64,000 nucleotides of DNA from assembly GCF_039538045.1 (NCBI RefSeq), contig NZ_BAABBQ010000001.1:1200001-1264000 (forward strand). The letters are read 5' to 3'. Positions 56,352-64,000 of this stretch are shown here, piece after piece. Each line of letters opens with the position of its first letter. The first letter of the stretch is position 1. This DNA comes from Sphingomonas swuensis. Its GTDB lineage: Bacteria; Pseudomonadota; Alphaproteobacteria; Sphingomonadales; Sphingomonadaceae. The notes under the pieces were generated by a model, which made no database searches, had not been told where the DNA came from, and was given only the letters and a program-made list of their open reading frames with translations. A program made the position numbers and the translations under genes.

Positions 56352-57203
56352 TCAGTTCGGACGATTGCCCATCATCTCGCCGAGCCGGACGGGTCGCTCC
56401 GGCGCCCAGTCTGGATTGAAGGCAATTGTGTCTTTTCTGAACAGCAGCACGACGGTCGAGCCGAGGAGGAAGCGACCCATCTCCTCGCCCTTCCTGAGCA
56501 GGATATGCTGGTCGCCATAATCCCATTCGGACACCTTGCCGGTGCGCTTTGGGTTGACGACGCCATGCCACACGGTGGCCATGCTGCCGACGATCGTGGC
56601 ACCGACCAGGACCATCACGAACGAACCGTGCTCTGGCGAGTCAAAGACACAAACGACGCGCTCGTTGCGTGCGAATAGTTTCGGGACGCCGCGGGCGGTC
56701 ACCGGATTCACCGAGAAAAGCGCCCCCGGCACATAGATCATGCGGGTAAGGCGGCCATCGCAAGGCATGTGCAGGCGATGGTAGTCCTTCGGCGACAGGT
56801 AGAGGTTGGCGAAGCTGCCGTGCCGGAAGTCTTCTGCCAGGGCTGCGTCGCCACCGACCAGCTCGGTCGTGGTGAAACCATGCCCCTTGGCCTGAACGAT
56901 GTGATGATCGTCGATCGCTCCGAACTGGCTGATGGCGCCGTCGACGGGGCAGATGAAGTCGGCCGCCGCGAGCGGACGCGCTCCCGCCTTCAGGGGGCGC
57001 GTGAAGAAATCATTGAAGCTTCGGTAGCTGCCGAGGTCCGGATGCTCCGCCTCGGTCATGTCGACCTGATACTTCTCCACGAACCAGCGGATCAGGTGAG
57101 GAGTGAGAGCCGCGTCCCTGGCGCCGGCCACGCGCCCCGCCAAGGCGGTGAGGCGCTGCTTGGGCAGCAGATGTTGAAGCAGCACCTTCAGGCGGTCGGA
57201 CAA
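56352..57203 (-). CDS. psd: phosphatidylserine decarboxylase
   Basis: 283 residues. Membrane-associated enzyme that makes phosphatidylethanolamine. The self-cleavage site is LGST (247-250), which yields the pyruvoyl group from Ser249; the conserved SFNDFFTRPLKAGARP and YLSPKDYHRLHMPCDGRL segments are present (type I full-length form). Start TTG 57203 is the only fitting codon, with no strong Shine-Dalgarno. It converges on the DUF3482 gene. Confidence 0.95.
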   Translation of the reverse strand: MSDRLKVLLQHLLPKQRLTALAGRVAGARDAALTPHLIRWFVEKYQVDMTEAEHPDLGSYRSFNDFFTRPLKAGARPLAAADFICPVDGAISQFGAIDDHHIVQAKGHGFTTTELVGGDAALAEDFRHGSFANLYLSPKDYHRLHMPCDGRLTRMIYVPGALFSVNPVTARGVPKLFARNERVVCVFDSPEHGSFVMVLVGATIVGSMATVWHGVVNPKRTGKVSEWDYGDQHILLRKGEEMGRFLLGSTVVLLFRKDTIAFNPDWAPERPVRLGEMMGNRPN

Positions 57204-57299
57204 TCGCGGTCTTTCGAAAAGGGAAAACAGAAAAAGCAGGTCATGAAGCGCACGATGGCTGACGGGCGTTCCGAAAGGATGGGCCCGACGATGTCGCGG

Positions 57300-58103
57300 T
57301 CAAAGCGTTGGGTATTCGACAAGTGCGTATCGGAGAGCCTGTTCGATGCGGTCACACCAGGCGGCAACACCATCAGCATCGGCAAGCAGGTCCTGGCGGA
57401 CCTCGATCTCGGCGTAAGGCAGCCGGCGTTCGTAGGCGTGGAAGGGAATGGTGTAGTCGATGGTGTCCATCGAATAAGGCTCGTTGTCCCCTGCGGTCAG
57501 CTCCGCGTCCCGGTCGAAGAAGGCCAGCATGGCGCGCGCGAAGCGGCTGTCGCCTGCATCGTGGAGGATGCCGACCTGCCAGGGTCGGTCGAACCCGCGC
57601 ATTGAGGGGGTGAAGCTGTGCAGTGCGATCAGGATCGTCTGCTGACCAGCAGCGAGCCGGCGCTCGATGTCGCTTCCGATCGCTGCCTGATAGGGTGCGT
57701 GGATGGCTGCTGCCCGGGCGGCGGCGCCGGCCTGGTCAAGTCCGGAGTTGGCGGGAACCGCGGTTCCGTCGCTGACCGCCGGGATCGAGTCAGGGGCACC
57801 CGGACGCCGATTGCAGTCGATGACCAGCCGCGAATAGGTCTGGTGGATGAATGTCGCGTCGAGCCGGCTGGACAGCGCGGTCCCAAGGGCGCCGATCCCG
57901 ATATCCACCGCGATGTGCCGTGTGCGCTCCTTCTCGTCGAGGCCGAGATCGGCAAGGAGGCGCGGAATGCGATTTCCGGCATGGTCGCCAAGCAGCAGGA
58001 ACGGAGAAGGTGCCCTGGGGTTCAGCACATTGACGGGTGGCGGCTCATCAACAGCCAAGATAGGAGCGACCGGTGACGCTGCCACGGTGGGCCGATTTTG
58101 CAT
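57300..58103 (-). CDS. N-formylglutamate amidohydrolase family protein
   Basis: About 267 residues from ATG 58103 (ATG 58118 and GTG 58028 are alternatives). Zinc-dependent hydrolase fold: FLLLGDHAGNRIP, DIGIGALGTALSSRLDATFIHQTYSRLVIDCNR and ALHSFTPSMRGFDRPWQVGIL (read in parts). The family cleaves N-formylglutamate in histidine breakdown, but no hut gene is nearby, so another N-acyl amino acid substrate is possible. Its start codon overlaps that of the divergent transglutaminase (CATG at 58101-58104). Confidence 0.85.
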   Translation of the reverse strand: MQNRPTVAASPVAPILAVDEPPPVNVLNPRAPSPFLLLGDHAGNRIPRLLADLGLDEKERTRHIAVDIGIGALGTALSSRLDATFIHQTYSRLVIDCNRRPGAPDSIPAVSDGTAVPANSGLDQAGAAARAAAIHAPYQAAIGSDIERRLAAGQQTILIALHSFTPSMRGFDRPWQVGILHDAGDSRFARAMLAFFDRDAELTAGDNEPYSMDTIDYTIPFHAYERRLPYAEIEVRQDLLADADGVAAWCDRIEQALRYALVEYPTL

Positions 58104-59022
58104 GACGATACTGACCATTTCTCATGTGACGCGCTACACTTACCGGCAGCCCGTGGCGTTCGGGGAGCACCGTATATTTGTCCGTCCGCGCGAAAGCTAT
58201 GACCAGCATCTGCTCGAAGCGCGCTTGGATATCACGCCCGAACCCGCAGAATTGCGCTGGACCCAGGACGTGTTCGGCAATTCGCTTGCGCTTGCCACCT
58301 TTGATCGCCGGGCAAAGGAACTGCGGATCGACAGCTGGATCCGGATGAAGCACGACCCTCTGCTGACCGACGAGGTCGAGATCGAGCCCTACGCGCGGCG
58401 CTATCCCTTCGGTTATTCGCCCGACGAACTGCCAGACCTGCTCCGCTCGATGGAGCGCCAGCACAACGATCCCGAGCGGATCCTCGACCATTGGGCCCGG
58501 GCATTCGTCAAGAAGAGCAGCGAGACCGACACGCTGGCGATGCTGAGCGCGATGACCAACGCGATCCGCCGTGACTTCACCTATCTTCCGCGCGCCGAGA
58601 AGGGCACCCAGTCGCCGATCGAGACGCTCCAGAAGCGCCAGGGCACGTGCCGCGACTTCGCGGTGCTGATGATCGAAGCGTGCCGCGCGCTGGGACTCGC
58701 CGCCCACTTCGTCTCCGGCTATCTGTATAATCCCAAAGGAACTTCGGGGCGTATCGGGGGTGGCAGTACACATGCGTGGGTTCGGATTTTCCTCCCCGGC
58801 TCGGGCTGGGTCGAGTTTGATCCGACCAACGGCATCGTCGGCAATGCGGGCTTGATCCGCGTCGCCGTCGCCCGTGATCCCGCACAGGCGATCCCGATCT
58901 CCGGCACGTGGAGCGGCTTTCCCTCCAGCGACCTGGGAATGGCGGTCACCGTCGACGTCACCCTTGACGATTCCGCCCAATCCGTTTCCCCGGCGATCCG
59001 CGCCACTGCAGTGAGAAAGTAA
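58102..59022 (+). CDS. transglutaminase family protein (first of two)
   Basis: 306 residues. The N-terminal bacterial transglutaminase beta domain starts at once (ILTISHVTRYTYRQPVAFGEHRIFVRPRE, read in parts), supporting ATG 58102. The papain-like core has the catalytic Cys in KRQGTCRDFAVLMIEACR, His in GSTHAWVRIFLPG and Asp in FDPTNG. Members may act as peptidases or amide-forming enzymes rather than true transglutaminases. Six bases upstream of the second transglutaminase gene, in the same run as the ATP-grasp and alpha-E genes. Confidence 0.92.
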   Translation: MTILTISHVTRYTYRQPVAFGEHRIFVRPRESYDQHLLEARLDITPEPAELRWTQDVFGNSLALATFDRRAKELRIDSWIRMKHDPLLTDEVEIEPYARRYPFGYSPDELPDLLRSMERQHNDPERILDHWARAFVKKSSETDTLAMLSAMTNAIRRDFTYLPRAEKGTQSPIETLQKRQGTCRDFAVLMIEACRALGLAAHFVSGYLYNPKGTSGRIGGGSTHAWVRIFLPGSGWVEFDPTNGIVGNAGLIRVAVARDPAQAIPISGTWSGFPSSDLGMAVTVDVTLDDSAQSVSPAIRATAVRK

Positions 59023-59027
59023 TCCGA

Positions 59028-59843
59028 ATGTTGATCCGCGCCGGCTACGATATCCGTTTCACCTGCCGCCAGCCGACGCCGATGATGGCCCTTCTCGGTG
59101 TCCACGAATCGCGCCATCAGGATCTGCGCACCCAACCGAAGCTGGTCAGCGATCCCGCCATCGCCATGCACGACTACACCGACGGTTTCGGAAATGTCGC
59201 GACGCGCTTCGTCCTCCCCGAGGGCGAGACCTTGCTGTCGAACACCTTCGTCATCGAGGACAGCGGCGAACCCGACCGGGTGACCCCCGATGCGATCCAG
59301 CATCCGGTGGAAGACCTTCCGGACGATGTGCTCGTTTATCTCCTCGGCAGCCGCTACTGCGAGACCGACCGGCTGTCCGACACCGCCTGGGGGCTGTTCG
59401 GCCATGTCGCCCCCGGCTGGACCCGGCTCCAGGCCATCCTCGACTTCACCCACAAGCAGATCGAGTTCGGTTACCAGCATGCGCGGTCGACCAAGACCGC
59501 CTGGGATGCGCATCAGGAGCGGCGGGGCGTGTGCCGCGATTATGCCCACCTCGCCATTGCGTTGTGCCGCTGCATGAACATCCCGGCGCGCTACTGCACG
59601 GGCTTCCTCGGTGAGATCGGCGTACCCAAGGCCGACGCCCCGATGGATTTCTCGGCCTGGTTCGAAGCCTATCTCGGCGGCGAGTGGCACACGGTCGATG
59701 CCCGGCACAATTTTCCGCGGATCGGCCGGATCCTCATGGCTCGCGGGCGCGACGCCACCGACTGCGCGCTGACGACCGCCTTCGGTTCGGCGATCCTGAC
59801 CGGCTTCGACGTCCATACCGATCTGGTCGACAGCATTGACTGA
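59028..59843 (+). CDS. transglutaminase family protein (second of two)
   Basis: 271 residues. Different subfamily from its neighbour: starts IRAGYDIRFTCRQPTPMMALLGVHESR. Catalytic residues are expected at Cys in QERRGVCRDYAHLAIALCRCM, His/Trp at MDFSAWFEAYLGGEWHTVDAR (read in parts; the His here is in EWHTVDAR) and the Asp of that segment. It overlaps the M3 peptidase start by eight bases, so the genes are coupled. Confidence 0.9.
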   Translation: MLIRAGYDIRFTCRQPTPMMALLGVHESRHQDLRTQPKLVSDPAIAMHDYTDGFGNVATRFVLPEGETLLSNTFVIEDSGEPDRVTPDAIQHPVEDLPDDVLVYLLGSRYCETDRLSDTAWGLFGHVAPGWTRLQAILDFTHKQIEFGYQHARSTKTAWDAHQERRGVCRDYAHLAIALCRCMNIPARYCTGFLGEIGVPKADAPMDFSAWFEAYLGGEWHTVDARHNFPRIGRILMARGRDATDCALTTAFGSAILTGFDVHTDLVDSID

Positions 59844-61830
59844 TCCCTTGCTCGAGGAGTGGGCCGGACCGGCGGGCTCGCCCGATTTCGCTGCAATCAA
59901 GGCCGATCAGTTCTTGCCGGCGATCGACGCGGCGATCGCGCTCAGCCGAGCCGAACTGACCGCGATTACCGATAATCCCGCGGCACCCGACTTCGCCAAC
60001 ACCGTCGCTGCGCTCGAGCGCTCCGGCGCCGCGCTGGCGCGGGTGCGGCGGATCTTCTGGATGCTCTCCTCGGCGCAGGCCGACGACGGCATTCACGCGA
60101 TCGAGGCCGAGGTGTCGGCGCGATTGACGGCCTGGGGTACGGAAGTCAGCCAGAACGCGGCGCTCTTTGCCCGCATCGCCGCGGTGTGGAAGGGGCGCGA
60201 CAGCCTCGATCCCGAGCAGGCGCGACTGGTCGACAACAGCTACAAGGGGTTCGTGGCCGGCGGCGCGGCGCTGGAGCCGGAGGCCAAGCGCCGGCTGGCC
60301 GAGATCAGCGAGCGCCTTGGAATGCTCGGGGTGACATTCGGCCAGAATGTCCTTGCCGCGACCAATGCGACCGAGGTCCTTGTCGCCGAGGACGAGGCAG
60401 GAGGTATTCCCGACGACCTGCGTGCGGTGGCGGCCGCAGCGGCCGCGGCCAGGGGCCTGACGGGACAGCTGCTGTTCGGGCTCGACCGCGGCACCTACGA
60501 AGGGCTCCTGACCTTCGCCGACACGCGATCGGTGCGAGAGCGGGTTTGGCGTGCGTTCACCGCGCGATGCCAGGCGGGCCCTTACGACAACTATCCGCTG
60601 ATCGCCGAGATCGTCGCGCTTCGGAACGAGAAGGCGCGGCTGCTCGGTTACGACAACTATGCCGATTTCGCGCTGGAAGATGCGATGGCCAGGACTCCGG
60701 CGGCTGCCGCCGGGTTGATGGAAAGGGTCTGGCGGCCTGGCCTCATCCAGGCCGAACGCGAAGCGGCGGCGCTGCAGGAGATCGTCGACCGTGACGGCGG
60801 CGGCTTCACGCTCGCCGCTTGGGACTGGCGCTATTTTTCCGACCGCGTGCGCCGCGAGCGCTACGCCTATGACTCGGGCGCGATCCGGTCGCGCCTGTCG
60901 CTGGGCAAGGTTCGAGCAGCCGCCTTCGCTGCCGCCGGACGTCTATACGGGTTGCGCTTCACCCGCCGCCCCGACGTATCGGTCTACCATCCCGACGTCG
61001 CCGCCTGGTCGGTCGACAATGACGACGGGACACGGGTCGGGCTGCTGTTCACCGACTATCTCGCCCGGCCCGAAAAACATGGCGGGGCGTGGATGGGCAG
61101 CCTCCGAGTCCAGGAGAAGATCGACGGGCCGGTTCGACCGATCGTCTATACGGTCGCCAACTTCACCCGCGCCGAGCCCGAGGATGCCGCTCTGCTCTCG
61201 CTCGACGAGGCGCGAACCCTGTTCCACGAGTTCGGCCACGCGCTTCATGCCCTGCTGTCCGACGTCACCTATCCCAGCCTCGCCGGGACGGCGGTGGCAC
61301 GCGACTTCGTCGAATTCCCGAGCAAGCTGATGGAGCATTGGGTCGCCTCGCCCGAAGCATTGCGCGGCTTCGGCATCCCCGCCGACCTGGCCGACGCCGT
61401 CGCGCGCGCCGAAACCTTCGGTCAGGGGTTCGCGACAATCGAATTCCTCGCCTCGGCGATCGTCGACCTGAAGCTCCACCAGGCGCAGCCGCCGCCAACC
61501 GATATCGAAGCGTTCGAGCGCGACACCCTGGCCGCGCTCGCAATGCCCGCAGCGATCGGGATGCGCCATCGGCTTGCCTACTTCACCCACGTCTTCGACG
61601 GCGGCTATGCGAGCGCCTACTACAGCTACCTGTGGGCGGAAGTCCTGGATGCCGACGTCTTCGAGGCGTTCACCGCGACGGGCAACCTGTTCGATCGCGA
61701 TCTCGCCGACCGGCTCCGGCGCGAGGTCCTGGCGCGGGGTGATGCGCGCGATCCGATGCAGTCCTTCACTGCCTTCCGCGGCCGCCAGCCCGACGAAGCC
61801 GCGCTTCTGCGCGCACGCTGCCTGGCCTGA
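59836..61830 (+). CDS. M3 family metallopeptidase (oligopeptidase A / dipeptidyl carboxypeptidase-like)
   Basis: 664 residues from TTG 59836, which overlaps the previous gene. Zinc site LFHEFGHALHALLSD (HExxH near residue 463), with the third ligand in the following VARDFVEFPSKLMEHW region. No signal peptide, so cytoplasmic. Thimet-type peptidases cleave short peptides. Its place inside the transglutaminase/ATP-grasp run suggests it may process a peptide made or used by this cluster, which is an inference. Confidence 0.92.
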   Translation: MTDPLLEEWAGPAGSPDFAAIKADQFLPAIDAAIALSRAELTAITDNPAAPDFANTVAALERSGAALARVRRIFWMLSSAQADDGIHAIEAEVSARLTAWGTEVSQNAALFARIAAVWKGRDSLDPEQARLVDNSYKGFVAGGAALEPEAKRRLAEISERLGMLGVTFGQNVLAATNATEVLVAEDEAGGIPDDLRAVAAAAAAARGLTGQLLFGLDRGTYEGLLTFADTRSVRERVWRAFTARCQAGPYDNYPLIAEIVALRNEKARLLGYDNYADFALEDAMARTPAAAAGLMERVWRPGLIQAEREAAALQEIVDRDGGGFTLAAWDWRYFSDRVRRERYAYDSGAIRSRLSLGKVRAAAFAAAGRLYGLRFTRRPDVSVYHPDVAAWSVDNDDGTRVGLLFTDYLARPEKHGGAWMGSLRVQEKIDGPVRPIVYTVANFTRAEPEDAALLSLDEARTLFHEFGHALHALLSDVTYPSLAGTAVARDFVEFPSKLMEHWVASPEALRGFGIPADLADAVARAETFGQGFATIEFLASAIVDLKLHQAQPPPTDIEAFERDTLAALAMPAAIGMRHRLAYFTHVFDGGYASAYYSYLWAEVLDADVFEAFTATGNLFDRDLADRLRREVLARGDARDPMQSFTAFRGRQPDEAALLRARCLA

Positions 61831-61832
61831 CG

Positions 61833-63308
61833 ATGGCAAGGCGCAAGGCGTTTGACGAACTGTGGGGGCAGGGCGCCGGCGAAACCGCGCGTCCCGGGTT
61901 CGAGCAACTGGGCGACTGGCTCCGCGAGACTCCGGTGCACGAGCTCGCCCGCCGCCAGGCCATGGCCGAAGCCGCTTTCCGCAGCCTCGGCATCACCTTC
62001 AGCGTCTACGGGGATGAGCAAGCGGGGGAGCGGATCATTCCGTTCGACATCATCCCGCGGCTGTTCACCGCCGCCGAATGGTCGGGATTGTCGCTCGGGC
62101 TCGAGCAGCGGGTGCGTGCCCTCAATGCCTTCGTCGCCGACGTCTATGGCCCGCGGCATATCCTGAAAGACGGAATAGTCCCCGAGGACATCATCCTCGG
62201 CAACCCTCAGTTCTGCATCCCTGCGAACGGTGCCGTGCCGCCGCACGGGATCTACACCCACATCTGCGGGATCGACATTGTCCGCACCGGAGCGGACGAC
62301 TTCTTCGTCCTCGAGGACAATGCGCGAACTCCTTCGGGCGTGTCCTACATGCTCGAGAATCGCGAGGCGATGCTGCGCCTTTGCCCCGAATTGTTCGCGC
62401 AACTCGAGGTGCAGCCGATCGATACCTATCCCGACCTCCTGCGGGACATGCTCTATTCGGTCGCCCCGCGCGGATCGCACTCACCGGTCTGCGTGCTGCT
62501 CACGCCGGGCCATTACAACAGCGCCTTCTACGAACACAGTTTCCTCGCCGACAGCATGGGTATCGAGCTGGTCGAGGGCCGCGATCTCGAGGTTGCGGAC
62601 GACATCGTCTACATGCGGACGATCGAGGGCAAGGTCCGGGTCGACGTCATCTATCGCCGTATCGACGACGCCTTCCTTGATCCGCTGACGTTCAATCCGG
62701 AAAGCGGCCTCGGCGTCCCCGGGTTGATGGCGGCCTATCGCGCGGGGAACGTGACCATCGTCAATGCGCCCGGGACGGGGATCGCCGACGACAAGGCGGT
62801 CTACAGCTTCATGCCGGAAATCGTCCGCTACTACATGGGCGAGGAGGCGCGCATCCCCAACGTCGAGACGTTCCGCTGCCGTGAGCCCGAAGCACTTCGC
62901 TACACGCTCGATCACCTCGAGCAGCTGGTGGTCAAGCTGGTCGACGGATCTGGCGGCTACGGGATGTTGGTCGGCCCGACCGCGTCGAAGCAGCAGATCG
63001 CCGACTTCCGCGCCGCGCTGATCGCCGAGCCGCAGCGCTACATCGCCCAGCCGACCCTTGCGCTGTCGACCGTCCCGACCCTGACCGATGCCGGTGTCGC
63101 CCCGCGCCACGTCGATTTCCGCCCGTTTGTGCTGAGCGGCGCCGAGCGGGTCACCATCGTTCCCGGTGGCCTCACCCGGGTCGCGCTCGAGGATGGTTCG
63201 CTGGTCGTCAATTCGAGCCAGGGCGGGGGCACCAAGGACAGCCTGATCATCGCCGGCCCCGTCCAAGCGGAACAGGAGGAGCAGCATGCTCTCCCGTACA
63301 GCCGCTAA
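61833..63308 (+). CDS. circularly permuted ATP-grasp protein (DUF404/DUF407)
   Basis: 491 residues. Recognised by VYGPRHILKDGIVPEDIILGNPQF, GIDIVRTGADDFFVLEDNARTPSGVSYMLENREAM, LTPGHYNSAFYEHSFLADSMGIELVEGRDL and VVKLVDGSGGYGMLVGP (read in parts), the last being the ATP-binding glycine loop. Such proteins form amide bonds and are predicted peptide ligases. It starts two bases after the M3 stop, and the alpha-E gene begins within its last 23 bases. Confidence 0.94.
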   Translation: MARRKAFDELWGQGAGETARPGFEQLGDWLRETPVHELARRQAMAEAAFRSLGITFSVYGDEQAGERIIPFDIIPRLFTAAEWSGLSLGLEQRVRALNAFVADVYGPRHILKDGIVPEDIILGNPQFCIPANGAVPPHGIYTHICGIDIVRTGADDFFVLEDNARTPSGVSYMLENREAMLRLCPELFAQLEVQPIDTYPDLLRDMLYSVAPRGSHSPVCVLLTPGHYNSAFYEHSFLADSMGIELVEGRDLEVADDIVYMRTIEGKVRVDVIYRRIDDAFLDPLTFNPESGLGVPGLMAAYRAGNVTIVNAPGTGIADDKAVYSFMPEIVRYYMGEEARIPNVETFRCREPEALRYTLDHLEQLVVKLVDGSGGYGMLVGPTASKQQIADFRAALIAEPQRYIAQPTLALSTVPTLTDAGVAPRHVDFRPFVLSGAERVTIVPGGLTRVALEDGSLVVNSSQGGGTKDSLIIAGPVQAEQEEQHALPYSR

Positions 63309-64000
63309 CCTCTACTGGATCGGCCGCTACATGGAGCGCGCCGAGTTCACCACGCGGCTGATCGAGGCGACCTTGCGCCTGTCGTCGCTGTCCTATGGCG
63401 CCGACGCTGCCAGCGCGACCTGGGAAAGTGCCCTTGCAGTGGTCGGCCGCGGTCCGGCTCCCGGGCAGACCGCGGCGCCGGGTGCAACCGCATTCAACGT
63501 CTGCCGGACGCTCGCGCTCGACCTCGACAACCCCAATTCGATCCGCTCCTGCCTGTCGCGGGCGCGCGACAATGCCCGCTCGGCGCGCAATGCGCTTTCC
63601 TCCGAGGTGTGGCAGGCGATCAACCGCGCCTGGCTCGACGTCGGTGACCGCACCAGCCCCGGAAGTGTCCAGCACACCCTCGCCCTGATCGACTCGCTCA
63701 AGGCCAGCAGCCGCGGGTTCGAAGGCGCACTTGCGCGCATGCTGCGCCATGAAGGCTTCTGGTTCATGCGCCTCGGCTCTGCGGTCGAACGCGGGGACAA
63801 CAGCGCGCGGCTGCTCGACGTCAAATATTATCTGCTCCTGCCCAAGGGGCAGAAGGTCGGCGGCGTGCTTGATCGCGATCAGTGGACGGCGATCCTGCAC
63901 ACGGTGTCGGCGCGCAATGCCTACCGCCTCTTCTACCGCGACACGCTCAAGCCGTGGCTGGTTGCGGACCTTTTGCTGTTCCGCAGCGAACTGCCGCGTT
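63286..64000 (+). CDS. alpha-E domain protein (DUF403), partial
   Basis: ATG 63286 after AGGAGGAG, overlapping the ATP-grasp stop; the frame runs off the right edge after 238 codons. Opening MLSRTAANLYWIGRYMERAE, then SLSRARDNARSARNALSSE-type helices (seen as CLSRARDNARSARNALSSE) and GFWFMRLGSAVERGDNSARLLDVKYYLLLP mark the all-helical alpha-E domain (read in parts). It always accompanies this kind of ATP-grasp protein. Complete members are about 310 residues, so roughly the last quarter is missing. Confidence 0.92.
   Translation, partial: MLSRTAANLYWIGRYMERAEFTTRLIEATLRLSSLSYGADAASATWESALAVVGRGPAPGQTAAPGATAFNVCRTLALDLDNPNSIRSCLSRARDNARSARNALSSEVWQAINRAWLDVGDRTSPGSVQHTLALIDSLKASSRGFEGALARMLRHEGFWFMRLGSAVERGDNSARLLDVKYYLLLPKGQKVGGVLDRDQWTAILHTVSARNAYRLFYRDTLKPWLVADLLLFRSELPR

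Overview
The window is a dense, GC-rich chromosomal segment from an alphaproteobacterium, most likely of the order Sphingomonadales (Sphingomonas or a close relative). Four things point there: a split F1 ATP synthase operon (atpHAGDC with a short epsilon), a GTTC-N7-GTTC SOS box at recA, several GGAAC-N16/17-CGTT promoters of the alphaproteobacterial general stress response, and short palindromic islands between genes of the kind common in sphingomonads. No rRNA gene, intact tRNA gene, insertion sequence, phage or CRISPR array was seen. Many genes overlap by a few bases and start with GTG or TTG, so translational coupling is common.

Layout. 0.1-5.7 kb: cytidine deaminase, queuosine-precursor transporter, 5'-nucleotidase-like lipoprotein, exported methyltransferase-like protein, GGDEF/EAL protein. 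5.8-10.6 kb: recA with SOS box and a clear terminator, an SPFH protein, a SIMPL-domain protein behind a stress promoter, and an isolated CpaF ATPase. 10.7-15.7 kb: atpHAGDC on the minus strand with palindromic islands inside the operon. 15.8-25.5 kb: acetyltransferase, Ada, CPBP protease, sulfotransferase, FeS-type photolyase, CAP-domain protein, gluzincin-TPR protein, priA. 25.5-33.2 kb: phenylacetyl-CoA epoxidase genes paaA, paaB, paaC and paaE without paaD, an aromatic aminotransferase, and a branched-chain 2-oxoacid dehydrogenase with a fused E1 and its E2. 33.2-37.3 kb: an SRPBCC protein, alcohol dehydrogenase and SDR in one likely operon, then an AI-2E family permease; both units have stress-type promoters. 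37.3-41.2 kb: trehalose operon otsB-GH15-otsA on the minus strand, also with a stress-type promoter. 41.3-49.2 kb: a caa3-type oxidase cassette with subunits I+III fused, subunit II fused to cytochrome c, extra cytochromes, CtaG, b561, a PQQ-dependent sugar dehydrogenase-like lipoprotein and a DUF2231 membrane protein. 49.3-53.3 kb: an accessory stretch with lower GC, holding a divergent sugar aminotransferase and ketoisomerase pair, small proteins and a membrane-protein gene broken by an in-frame TGA. 53.3-57.2 kb: a DUF2868/DUF3482 pair and psd. 57.3-64.0 kb: N-formylglutamate amidohydrolase divergent from a run of two transglutaminases, an M3 peptidase, a circularly permuted ATP-grasp protein and an alpha-E protein that runs off the window.

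The two most informative readings are: (1) four promoters matching the EcfG consensus, each just upstream of a gene or operon, which tie trehalose synthesis, an aldehyde/alcohol redox operon, a permease and a SIMPL protein into a putative general stress response regulon; and (2) the transglutaminase/ATP-grasp/alpha-E/peptidase cluster, which resembles predicted but uncharacterised peptide-synthesis systems. All calls are by eye from sequence; no database search was run.
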